Source: Pilasporangium apinafurcum
Taxonomy: Eukaryota; Oomycota; Peronosporomycetes; Pythiales; Pythiaceae
Direction of reading: 5' to 3'
Assembly (NCBI GenBank): GCA_001600495.1
Contig: BCKE01000030.1
Coordinates: 223,814-287,813, forward strand
Length of the DNA stretch: 64,000 nucleotides
Part shown: positions 35,201 through 46,300 of the stretch, one piece after another
How the letters are laid out: every line of letters begins with the position of its first letter
Numbering within the stretch: the first letter of the stretch is position 1
Position numbers and translations under genes: made by a program
The notes under the pieces: generated by a model
The model's database searches: none
What the model saw: only the letters and a program-made list of their open reading frames with translations
Told to the model about the DNA's origin: nothing

Positions 35201-38200
35201 CATCTGTCTCCAGCGCAGGTTCGCTGTCAGCGCCAGGCGGACAGTAGGTGCCATTGTAGCATTCCCCATATAAAGCACCGGGAGTAGCCCAACTCACGAG
35301 GTCCTGCTTCATATTTACCTCCGTTGTTGTGTTACTGTTACAGAAATACCCTGCCTCACAGAGTGAGCATTCTTTGGCTCCTTTTGCTGAATATTTTCCT
35401 TTTCCACATTCCTCCGGATCGCTACAGCCTTCGACACAGAAATACCCGGCCGGACAAGTAATGCATTCCGGCCACAGTAAGCCCGGTCCGACCGCTTTCG
35501 TGTTGTTCAGTGAAGTGTAGCTCCCTGGTTTACATGGAATCGGGTTGATGGAGCCTGCAGGACAGTAATAACCAGGTGGGCAATCGTCACATTGGCTAGG
35601 TTCAAATAACCACGTCTTGGAAGTGTATGTCCCACTTGGACATGGGAACTGGGTGGCAGAGTAGGTACCGAGTGGGCAATAATGCCCAGGACTGCAATCT
35701 CCGTCGATGTAGGATTTCCCACCAGAGCAATATTTACCTTTAGGGCAAATATTACATTCGTCAGTATCTGCAAGTGACGTACTAGAGCTCCAAGTTCCTG
35801 GCAGGCACGGAAATTGCTTCGCGTATGCTGTGCCATTAGGACAGTAAAAGCCGGCACCACAATCAAGCATTGTCTGCGTTTCCCCTCCAGTGCCCTGAGG
35901 GCATGCGTGGCGCAGTGGACAAATCGTACAATCTTCAGAACGAATAAGATCAGTTCGTTCAGTATAGGTTCCTGCTGGACAGGGGTTCGCGTTGGCGAGA
36001 ACGGTGCCACTGGGACAGTAATGGCCCTTTGCACAACGATCCACATACTCGCTTTGGCCAACGTGAGGGCAAGCCCATCCATTCGGACAGTCAAGACACT
36101 CATGGAGCCCAGAGGCTCCAGTTTCTGGATTGTATGTGCCAGCCGGACAGTTCGTGGGAGTGATGCTCGCCTCAGGACAGTAATTCCCGATCTCGCATGA
36201 CTTGCATTGCGATGCGAGGATTAAACCCGTCTGGGAGCCACTGTACGTGCCAGCAGGACACGGAAACTGGTCCGCTGTCCGTGTTCCTTCTGAACAGTAG
36301 TACCCGTGAGGACATGTCTCGGGATTTGCGCTACCTTCTTCACAGTATGAACCTTCGGGACACAACTTACAGGCATCAAAGCTCTTCTGACTTGTCAAAG
36401 GATTATAAGTTCCCGCAGGACACGGATACTGAGACGCTCGCTTGGTACCTTCTGGACAGTAATAACCAGCAGGGCATACTTGTCGCGTTAACGGCGTACT
36501 TCCCATTTCGCAGTAATTACCTTCTGGACATGGCGCGCATGCATGATCAACGCTCTACGCATTCATAGCATCCAACGATGAAATGTTAGCTGTTTACCAT
36601 TAGAGTACTAAAGCTACAACGACTTACCTCGCCCGCGGTTACATTACCAAACGAGCCTGCTGGACACAAGAAAAAGGTTGTCGCAGGATTACAATAGCCA
36701 CCCATGGGACACGCATCTTCAGGTGGCGTCGGGTTGGTCGATGCCAAACCGCACTTATAGCCAGGGTAACAAGGTTGACAATTCGCCACGGCACCAGGAC
36801 TATAGTATCCAACAGGACAAGGTTGAGGTAACTGGTCCGACCGTGGGCACTCGTAACCGGGTTCACACGTTAGACAGCTCGTCGATCCATTAAAACTGTA
36901 CGAACCAACGGAGCAATTCTTGGGCATTTCTTCTGGGATATCGCAATAGTACCCTCGTGGACACTGAATGCATTTCGATGCTCCTACCGGAGAATACCAA
37001 CCGGGTGGGCACAATTCAAAGTTCGTGCTGTTCGTGAACAAACACTGGTAACCCGCTGGACAAGGTGTGCATGAACTGGAGCGTCCACTTGAATAAGTTC
37101 CGGCTTGACATTGGATATGCGCATTTGTGGTAGGGACGGGACAGGCATACCCAGCAGGACACCCAAAACAGCTCACTGCTCCTCCTAAACTGTAGTAGCC
37201 GGGCTCACAAGAAATGAGTGTGTCGCTCTTGGGATCGGGACATGCGAATCCAGCGGGACATTTCGTGCACGTCACAGCAGAGCCTGAAGAAAACCAACCA
37301 AGTGGACAAGGTTCATTCAGACTCCCATCTACAGCAGGGCATTTATATCCGTTCGGGCATGGGGTACACTGCGATTGACCACCCAATGAGAAGGTGCCTT
37401 GGGCACAAGTTTGTTCAATCTTTTGTGTAGTGGACGGACATTGCTTCCCAATAGGACAAGTGGTGCAGGCTGTAGCACCCGCTTCTGCATAAGATCCGTT
37501 ATGACACGGAAGTTGAATGTTTTGGTCTGTGTAGGGGCAATAATGGCCGGGAGCACACGCCGTGCAATGAAATTGGCCACCGATACTGAAGCTTCCTGGT
37601 TCACACGCGACAGGAACGGTTGCTGGGTCACTGCAAGCAGCTCCCGAAGGGCATTTCACGCATTCTGAAGCTTCACTCAGGCTATACGTACCGTTTCGGC
37701 AAGAAATGGGTGGTGATGATGGAGAGGTGCAATCCATACCTGCTGGACAGGGAATACACGCCGTACTTCCAATACCGGAGTAATGCCATTCTGGACATGC
37801 AATAGGATCCATACTTGGTTGTGGACAGTAGAAACCAGCCAAACATTCGAAGCACTCGGCGGACCCAGTGGGAGAGAAGCTACCGATGCCACATCGAATT
37901 GGTAATTGCGTAGTGAGTGGACATTCATATCCTTTCGGACAGGGCGTACATTCATCCTCCCCATCCAAGCTGTACATTCCAAGTGAACATGGCGTCGGTA
38001 TCAATGAGACTGCCGAGCATTCGTAGCCTTTAGGACACATGATGCACGCTGTTTGGTTCGCGTTATTCGTTAGACCAACATCACATGGTACTGGTTCATC
38101 CGTTGGATCTACACAAATAAAACCGAAAGGACACGATGAGCATTGAGTAGCCCCACTTGCTGCGCTGCACACCAAGAAGGAAAGCAAAAGATGTTAACCA

Positions 38201-41074
38201 TAATATAAGTATATAGCTAGTGCATCAACACTTACCTGTAGGTTCGATGAGGACAACGCACTGGAAGTTGTGATACCGATGGACAATAATATCCAGATGG
38301 ACACACTCGACATCCCTCTGAAACATTGACAGAGTAGGAACCTGCAGCACAAGGAAGTGGAGCTTCGGTGGTTGAAGTGCAGTCTGTTCCAACAGGGCAA
38401 GGTGTGCAATACGTCGCATTGCCTAACGAATACGTTCCATTTGCACACGATATTGGCGAGTCATACTGGTCTGGACAGTACTTCCCACGGGTACAACTGC
38501 GGCACAGATAGTCCCCCTATTTACATAGCAATCACATCATACATACTGAAAACCTCTATGCTTACCATTGGAAATGAAGACCAATTGCTCACTCACTTCA
38601 AGGCTGTAAAAGCCTAATGCACAGAGCGTAGGTGAGTGCGTGGGATCAACGCAACTGTGGCCAGCAGGGCATGAAGTGCAGACAGTCGAATTTACTGCAC
38701 TGCTGTAGGTACCCAATGTGCACGCCACGGGGTCATCTGATGCTGTTGAACACTTATAACCCAACGGACAAGCACTGCACTGTGCTGCTCCTTCACTGCT
38801 GAATTGACCACGTTCGCATGCTTGAGGGAGCTGATCAGCGATAGGGCATGCAAATCCACGCGGACAAACAGAGCAAGATGTCTCACCCTCAGTGGAGTAC
38901 CATCCAGTTGGACATGGAGTAGGCGGCAAATGTATATCTGGACACGCATACCCAGCTGGACATGGTGTGCAAGGACTGGCTCCTGAATTGATGGAATAAG
39001 TTCCTGTAGTACAAGGAGTGGGCTCGGTGGTATTCTGGGGACAGTAGAAACCGATCGGACAAGCTTTGCAGCTAGATTGAAAGTCTTGGTCGTTGTAGGT
39101 CCCAGCAGGACAAGCACGGCACAAAACAGAATTTGCATCGGAAAAAGATCCCGCTGGACATGGTTCATAATTTCGATGGGGAGATGCACACGAGGCACCA
39201 GCTGGACATATGAGGCATGATTCCATCCCTTCTAGTGGAGTGTAGGAGCCTTCTGGACAAGCTTCACATGTGCTGATGCTTGTAGCAGATGCATTATGGG
39301 AGAATGTTCCTTTTGGACAAGGAATAGGCGCTTCGCACTGACCAGGGCAGTACCAGCCTAACGGGCAGCCAACGCATTGAGATTCCAACGTGGTGAGATT
39401 GACAAGTGGAAACCATCCTGGCCGACAGGGTTTCACACATGCATCCATATTCAGTGGCTCATAGTAGACTAACACTTGACTTTGGGGGACAATGAATTGA
39501 TATGTTGAGTTGTAGTTTGGGTCAGATGACGTAATATGATGTTGAATACCGCTGATTTGATTGCTCGTTGATCCATCTTCGGTAGGATCACCGATTACAG
39601 TCACCATTTGTGGAAAATTCCAATCGTTCGAGGTGAACAAAACCGACTCTGGTTGAGTCGTTATGTACGAATCCAATGGGATCAGGTGAACTTCAACATT
39701 TGCTGTGGGTTGGGAAAGCAATACAATCTCATAAGTGTCATTTTGGACACCTTCTACTACGGCGACATAGCGGCTAGAGAGCTGGACAAATGGTAGATCG
39801 TTTTCTTCGACGTGGATCTGCACAAAGTCGATTGCTGAGACAAATGTTGTTTCTGTAGTAGCCTCCACGAGTGTGTGTGTGACCGTGATAACTTCTTCCG
39901 AGTTGAAGGTACCATAGACTATGTGGTCATCGAGTGAACTAATAGAGATGGTTGCTGGGTTTGACCAGTTTGATGCAGAGAAATATACTCGATCTGGGGT
40001 GACGACGACTCCTGTAAAACCATATTTGTTAGTGTGTTGGTTGATATCAATCGAGACGATGGGTATTTGCTCAGGTGGTGCGCTCAATTGGATTGTGTAT
40101 TGTGCAGCATCATCAGGTTCACCTTCATCAACCTGAATGACTCGATTGCTGATAATGACGTGAGCCTTTGTCAGAGTCAAATCGGAGATATCAACGTCTC
40201 CTTGGTCAATAATTTGATCGTCGGCATCAAGCGTCAGAAGGTGAATACTCCTACCAATCGGACCCTCGAGCAACGGGTGGATGAGACCATCAACTTGGAG
40301 TACAATATGTTGCATGGCTGAGAGAGTGCTGTTGTTTGGAGTATTAGTTCTCGTGAGTCTCAGCTGATTCTTGATTGTGGACAGTGCGAACTCTCCATTC
40401 ACCCCAGTGATACTGGTCAATGTTAGTTCAGGTAAAGATGAGCCGTAAATCGCTGGTAAATAAATGACGATCGCACCATCTTCAGGAAGTTCGTGTCCGG
40501 GTGTGAGTTCTGCAACTATCGACGTCGCTCGACCACTCAATAATGACGTAAATTGCACATGGATATTCCAGATCATACCAGGAGAGACCAGCATCCTGGG
40601 CAATATCACCTCCAAAATTGATGGTTGAGTTGCATTGGAGACTATTAGCGATCCAATCGTGATCGCTCTAGCGTGTATGGGATTCGTTATGCCTATACAA
40701 ACTAACTGCAGAGACGAGTGTGTTGGCAACTCCTCTCCATCGCCGCCGCGTGTCACCACCAACTTATTCCTATCTGCAATCGTTGCCTCTAATGTTCCAT
40801 CTATTGTTTCACTCAATATGGTCGTGTTGATGGTGGCAGTAGCCGCGATGGTGAACTCCGCATCCAGTTGGATCGTAAACGTCGCATTCACAGGAATCGA
40901 AATGTCGTCGGTGTCGATGGTAACAACTAAGCCTGTGGGCGCAGCAACTGTGGCATTCATCCACGTCGTGTTCACTATCACCGCAGTGCTGCTTGTCAGA
41001 AGCACCGCGGTGATAAGCACATAGCAAGTGACGATGCGAAGCAGCTGCCAGCCGCAAGAGTTGTGCATCTTCAT
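17232..41074 (-). CDS. Giant GCC2/GCC3-repeat type I membrane protein with coiled-coil tail
   Basis: Four exons by my reading: 41074-38597, 38516-38236, 38164-36628 and 36554-17232. The introns (80, 71 and 73 bp) have GTGAGT, GTAAGT and GTAAGT donors and AG acceptors; phases match and cysteine spacing runs on across each join. The product is about 7,872 residues. In order: a signal peptide (about 1-32); a beta-rich region with Calx-beta-like segments (about 300-530); dozens of GCC2/GCC3 (ephrin-receptor-like) cysteine repeats from about 545 to 3480, with many N-glycosylation sequons; a small Cys-rich part; a KRRR basic site; a cupredoxin-like segment; one transmembrane helix (about 3806-3832, GLIAGLLGGVFGMVTAIIAG); and a cytoplasmic tail of about 4,040 residues, mostly Q/E/K-rich coiled coil. 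The start is the first ATG; upstream codons of the frame are non-ATG. A surface receptor or adhesion-cytoskeleton linker is plausible; the function is unknown. Confidence 0.88.
19800..26000 (-). repeat. Five ~1.28-kb coding superrepeats in the coiled-coil tail
   Basis: A motif of the form C-x(9-10)-[DEK]-KL-x(3)-L-x(2)-ER-x-R-x(4)-L-x(2)-R[LI]-x(2)-[KR]-R occurs five times, anchored near 25689, 24409, 23117, 21873 and 20549. The spacing is 1,244-1,324 bp (about 428 residues). Between anchors, three other elements recur in the same order, each ending in LxxRhxxRR-like basic runs. A conserved Cys precedes each anchor helix (for example LLAACKKDH, LLLACKQLH). DNA identity between copies is low, so the duplication is old. 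Confidence 0.75.
30390..39450 (-). repeat. GCC2/GCC3 cysteine-repeat array
   Basis: Tandem protein modules of about 50 residues of the form CPAGYYCPxGSxxPxxCPxGTYS, interrupted only by the three short introns. I estimate fifty to sixty modules by length. The repeats are diverged at DNA level. Confidence 0.85.
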
Positions 41075-41246
41075 ACTTTCCTTCTTTGACCATTGAGGAA
41101 AACACCAAAACGGCAACTTCACCCGTTTTTTATTTCATATTTATGATAAATATGGTTTTATTTACGGACTAAATTCAATTTTGAATTGAACGGTGCTCCC
41201 ATAAAGGTGATCCGTGAATAAACCACCAGCAACTGCACAGTAAATC
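41075..41246. promoter_or_regulatory. 172-bp bidirectional promoter region
   Basis: Separates the start codons of the giant gene (-) and the U5 WD40 gene (+). It holds two perfect palindromes: ATATTTAT-G-ATAAATAT at 41137-41153 and TTCAATT-TTG-AATTGAA at 41174-41190. Both core promoters must fit here or overlap the opposite leader. Confidence 0.6.
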
Positions 41247-42584
41247 ATGCCAGCGACCAAGCGGCAACTGGATGCGGATGGCGACGATGCTGAGTCGACT
41301 GCTATTGAAGTGCGTGCGGAAGGACAGTTAGCTAAGCGTTCGCGGGTGTCAGAAATCGTGCCTGTGGATGCGCAGGTCGTGAGTGTGAAGAAAGTAGGGG
41401 ACCGCACGTCCGGACTCATCGCGCCGACTATGCTTCTGACTGGCCATAGTGCGGCGGTATACTCGCTCCAATTCGACCCATCGGGCCAACACGCGGCTTC
41501 CTCATCGTTCGATCGCAGCATTTGTATGTTTATGATGCTCAGGATGAACTCGCAATTCGTGAGTGTGGCTAATTTAGTGTGTTTGGGTTGTGCGTGTAGT
41601 GCTATGGAATGTGTATGGTGATTGCAGGAACTATAATGTGCTCAATGGCCACAAGAACGCTGTGTTGGAAGTGCAGTGGACATATGATAGTATGCAGATC
41701 GTGTCGGCGTCGGCAGATAAAACAGTCGGTGTTTGGGATGCGCAGGTGAGGAAAAATAGTTAGATTTGATGCGGATTATTGTTCATACAGTGTATGCATG
41801 AGCTCATATGTGCCATGTGGTTAATGTAGACGAGTACCCGTGTGAAGAAGTTCGCTAGTCATACGTCGGTCGTGAATAGTTGCTGCCCAGTCACGAAAGG
41901 TCCGACACTGATTGTTAGTGGCAGTGATGATGGAACAGCAAAACTCTGGGATATTCGATATAAACGGGCAGTCAAGACTTTGCAGAACAACTATCAGGTC
42001 ACGGGCGTGTGCTTCTCTAGTGATAATACGCAGATTATTACAGGTGGTCTCGATGGAGACATCAAGGTGTGTTGATTGCGCTCGTCTTTGTTCGATCCGG
42101 AATAGCGATGGCTCATCAACAATATCTGGGTATTGTGCTTTTTAATTTTGGTACCTAGATGTGGGACTTGCGCAAGGATGAAGTAAGCACCGTCTTGCAA
42201 GGGCACAGCGACATCATTACAAGCGTCAGTCTTAGTCCTGATGGCAACTACTTGCTCTCCAACGCTATGGACTCAACCGTTCGGAAATGGGACCTGCGTC
42301 CATTTGTGACCGGCTCTAGACTAAAAATGACGTATGTCGGCGCCAAACACAGCTTCGAACGTACGTTAATACGCAGCGGTTGGTCGGCAGACATGCGATA
42401 TGTTACTAGTGGCTCCGCTGATCGTTACGTGTATGTATGGGATGCCGAGACGGGTAATCTACGCTATCATCTCCCCGGTCACACAGGCAGTGTGAATGCT
42501 GCAACTTTCCATCCAAAGGAGCCCATCCTAGGATCATGCGGCAGCGACAAGAATATCTACTTTGGTGAGCTGGTCGACATGTGA
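41247..42584 (+). CDS. SNRNP40: U5 snRNP 40-kDa WD40 protein
   Basis: Four exons: 41247-41523, 41600-41745, 41830-42066 and 42159-42584, giving 361 residues (human is 357). The introns (76, 84 and 92 bp) have GTATGT, GTGAGG and GTGTGT donors and TAG acceptors. The first join restores SFDRSILLWNVYGD, the second WDAQTSTRVKK and the third GDIKMWDLRK, each as expected from the human protein. A short basic/acidic N-terminus is followed by seven WD40 repeats that form a beta-propeller. Family-specific segments such as SGSDDGTAKLWDIR, LLSNAMDSTVRKWDLRPF and SADRYVYVWDAETG are clear. It acts in the nucleus beside Prp8 in the U5 and tri-snRNP particles of the spliceosome. It is the most intron-dense gene of the window relative to length. 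Confidence 0.95.
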
Positions 42585-43399
42585 TAGGTGGGTGCATGGG
42601 AGAGAGAGAGAGAGGGGAGGAGAGGGAGACAATCACGCTGCAATGCGATCCAAATCCTTCAACAAGATCATATGGCAATTCAAATAGCTTCTTCAACAGG
42701 TTGAAGTTCTGCTTCGCTCTCATCCGTCAAAAACATCGAGAAAAACTAGGACACCCCCGTGTTAGTGTCACCAAGAAATGGTCCAATAGTAAAATTCCAC
42801 CAATAAATTTCCAATGACGCGCAAAACTTCTGGATTGTTTTTGCCCAACCCCAGAACCCCTACCCACATTGTCGGTTCTGCTGCTGCATTGGCAGTCGCT
42901 GATTGGGCCATACAAAAGCCGGGCGGACTGTCGTGACCTATCCCTTCACCGACTCCACTCTGATGGTATGCGACGTACTGTATGGGAAAATTTTGCTAGA
43001 GAGCCGTAAATTACGATTTTTATTTCCTTGGTTGAGTTTGTGGTTTTTTATACCTTGTGTGTGCAATGCAAGTGAAGAAACCACACACACACACACACAG
43101 AAGGAAAAGCGAGAACGAGAGTGGAAGGAAGGGCGGACGAAGGGGGAAAAAGAAGCGCAGCGCGCCTAAAGAAGAGAACGGAGCAACAGAAGGACGGAAG
43201 AAAGGAAGGAAGGAAGAAGGGAGCCTTTTTTCTCTTTCCTTACCTTCTTCTAGCAATAAGCAGTGGCTTCTTCGGTGCGAGGGTGTGTCTGTCAACTCTG
43301 TGTCTGTGAGGTGGCAGCAGTGACAGCGTTTTATTAGTGTACATTACCGGCAAATTTCGCTTCGCCTTCTTCTCACGGGTTTATATGCGTGAGGTGACG
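42585..43399. other. Intergenic region with simple repeats, PERK-like gene promoter
   Basis: It holds a GA run (about 42600-42630), a CA run (43082-43099) and GGAA runs (43195-43225) on the same strand, then the leader of the kinase gene. A frame of the kinase continues open upstream to 43337 but without a better ATG. No other gene seen. Confidence 0.6.
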
Positions 43400-46300
43400 A
43401 TGTCGTATGGCGCTATGACTCTCTCCAGGCGAGTGAAAACACTGATTCTCAGTGTATTGCTAGCTTTGTCTGTGGTCAATAATGGTGTCACAGCTGCTAC
43501 TGTCACAGCAACACCATCATATTCAGTGAAAAGGAATCAAAACATCAACCACAATATCCAGAATAATGTAGGTGACTTGATCGTGGCAGGCGGGCTTGAT
43601 GGCAGAGTGTATGCGATCAGTGCCTGGACAGGGGAAGTACTGTGGACGTTTGATTCTGGAGGTCCGATGGTAGACTCCACGACATGCTTCAACGCTCCAC
43701 ACCACCCGAGTCAGCCGCCGCAACATCATCATTATTCGCAGGAACCTTCTCATCAAACTACCCCGACAGTGGACGTCACACAATCCCATGAACGATCGGT
43801 CATTCACCAGCAACAACAGGCGAACGTCGCAGCATTTATGGCGCAACTCGTGCCTGCGTACGACGGACGGCTATATCATTTGTCTAAAAGCAAAGTCAGG
43901 GAATTGGAGATGACGATGGCCGACATTGTCAATGCGAATGGACCTGTGCGGCTTGTGGATCAACATGAACACGCAGATGGTGAGACGTCGGTGTCGGATG
44001 TTTTGTTGTTTGGCGAGAAACGTACAGAAATCTTCACGTTGGACGCGAAAAATGGACTTCTTCAACCATATTACCCGACTGGAACATCTTCACCGTCATC
44101 GTCGTCCTTAGCGCCTTCATGGTCATCCGGCATTCTCTTTGGTCGATCGGAATACAAGACCAGAGCCGTGCATGCTCAGAACGCCTCGTCCGCACGCTGT
44201 TTTACGATCTCGGAATATTTCTTACAGTTTGCAGAGCAATCACGTTGTTCGATACGTGATGAAGAAGCGGTGGCAGCTCCACCAGAGATTCTTGTCGTGC
44301 CAAAGGATCCAACTGACGTAAAGGCGTCAGAGGATGAAGGGTCGACCATTGTGACATATGATCCGTTGACTGAACAGCAATTGTGGGAACTTGAAATTCC
44401 ACATTTTGATGTCCTGGCAGTTTATGGTATTTCCACGACGAGAGGATCAACCTTCTTCCGCTGGAAAGTCGATGGGCCATCGTCATCGGCGGCTCAGAAA
44501 CTGAAGAAGACCGAACAGCTCATTGCTGGACATGACGAATCCACACTTTCGCTTTTGCCTTCTTCATTAGCTTCGGTTGATATAAAAAATCCTCTACCTC
44601 GTGGTGAGAAATTAGTACGAGAGCAGCCTGTAGATGAAGAAGGTGATAAGCAATCGAAGCAATTGTCACGTGTCTTGCCGCGCAAGTGGAACGATGTGGA
44701 ATCCCGCTTTCGCCTACGATTACTTGGCGATAATTACTTCTTGGAGACAAGTCAGCACGACTTTAAGCTGAGTGATCGCAGTCGCTCGTCGACTCCCATA
44801 TCTTCATATCATGATGATGAAGAGGAGCATCCTATTGATGAAGCAATGCTTTTACAAGAGACGATGAAAAGAAGAAATCGAAGAATCTTTTGGGAGTCTA
44901 TTGTGAATGACGGTAAGCCTGGGGTGTTCATTTCGTATTACCACGTTGGTGCGATGGCAGTCGGTATCTCCGTAGGCTGTATTTTGATTGCATGGGGCTG
45001 CTACGTGAAGGGATTATCCGCTTCGTTTGCACAACAAGCTATCAAGAGTATTGATAACAACCAATTTTTCATTTCGCATATGCATCAGCTCACCATTGAA
45101 AGACCTGGTGAAGAGAATATTACTATTTCCAGTGTAATCAGTCGAGCATTGCTGATGGATACAATGGGAGTCCAACGTCCGCTACCTTTGCTAGGCAATG
45201 GTGAGTCAAGTGAAGCGCTGGCAACTATCCCTTTTGATACCGAGGTCGACACTGAGACAGAAGCGATGATGTTGGAAAAGTTTACTCGTTTAGCTGCTAT
45301 CAAGGCAGCTTCAGCTATAACTGGAACCAACTATTCTAGTTATGATTCAAAGTTGCTTCAATTGGAATACGTTGCTGATTCTAAGTCAAGTTCCTCTTCG
45401 TCGTCACTAGTTGTGAACTCATCAGCTAAATTGTCATTTTTTGACAAAACGAAGGAGTTATTGACTTCATCGAGCTCGTCCTCGTTTGATGTTGTCGAAG
45501 TTGAGTATGAGGGCCATGAAGAACGATGTGAATTCAAAACCGATTCGATAATCGAGACTGCTGAAATGGAATTCTTAGCATCGACCACAAATTGCGAATT
45601 GGAGGAAAAGCGTGGCGAAACGAACGATGTAGTGGATGTTGAACTTATTGGAAACGAAGCTAAGTCGGCCCTCTCCTCGCGAAGCTCTGATACGACAGGA
45701 AATTGCTGCAGCACCAGTGATAGTGAAGATAGCAAGGGTTTGAACATCAGCGATACGAGCAGCAAAAGCAGTAGCAGTGTACTTTCAAGTGTTGGTGAAG
45801 GTGATACGCGTAACAATGGAAACAATGGAGACGAGTCGTCTATTCGGCGGAAAACGTCTGATGCTTCGTCGTCAGACTCATCAGGGCCGAATGAAGCAGA
45901 AGTTCTGTTTCCATTTGTATGTCAGAGTCGGTTCGTGAATGAGTTTGAAGAAATTTCTGCGATTGGGAAAGGTGGATTTGGACAAGTAATGCTGGCTGAG
46001 AATCGCCTTGATGGGCGAAAGTATGCGATCAAGCGAGTAGGTCTCTATTTGAAGAATCAAACGTCGAAGACACTTCAAAAGTTTTTGCGCGAAGTAAAGA
46101 TTCTTGCTTTACTTGATCACCCCAATATCGTTCGGTACTATCAAGCATGGTTGGAAAAAGTCGAGGAAAACGACAAGAAACCAGCAGAATCAGCCACCAG
46201 TAGTGTAGGTATTGCAGCCAGAAATTACTCTATGAGTAATATGTTGGCTCCAATATCAGAAATGGAATTTTCTGTCAGCAAACAGTTCCGGAGTGGATAT

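Noticed and set aside
38194-38448. Separate small gene between the two upstream parts of the giant gene
   Set aside because: The alternative frame here is a shadow; exon 38516-38236 in the splicing frame continues the GCC2/GCC3 cysteine spacing on both sides.
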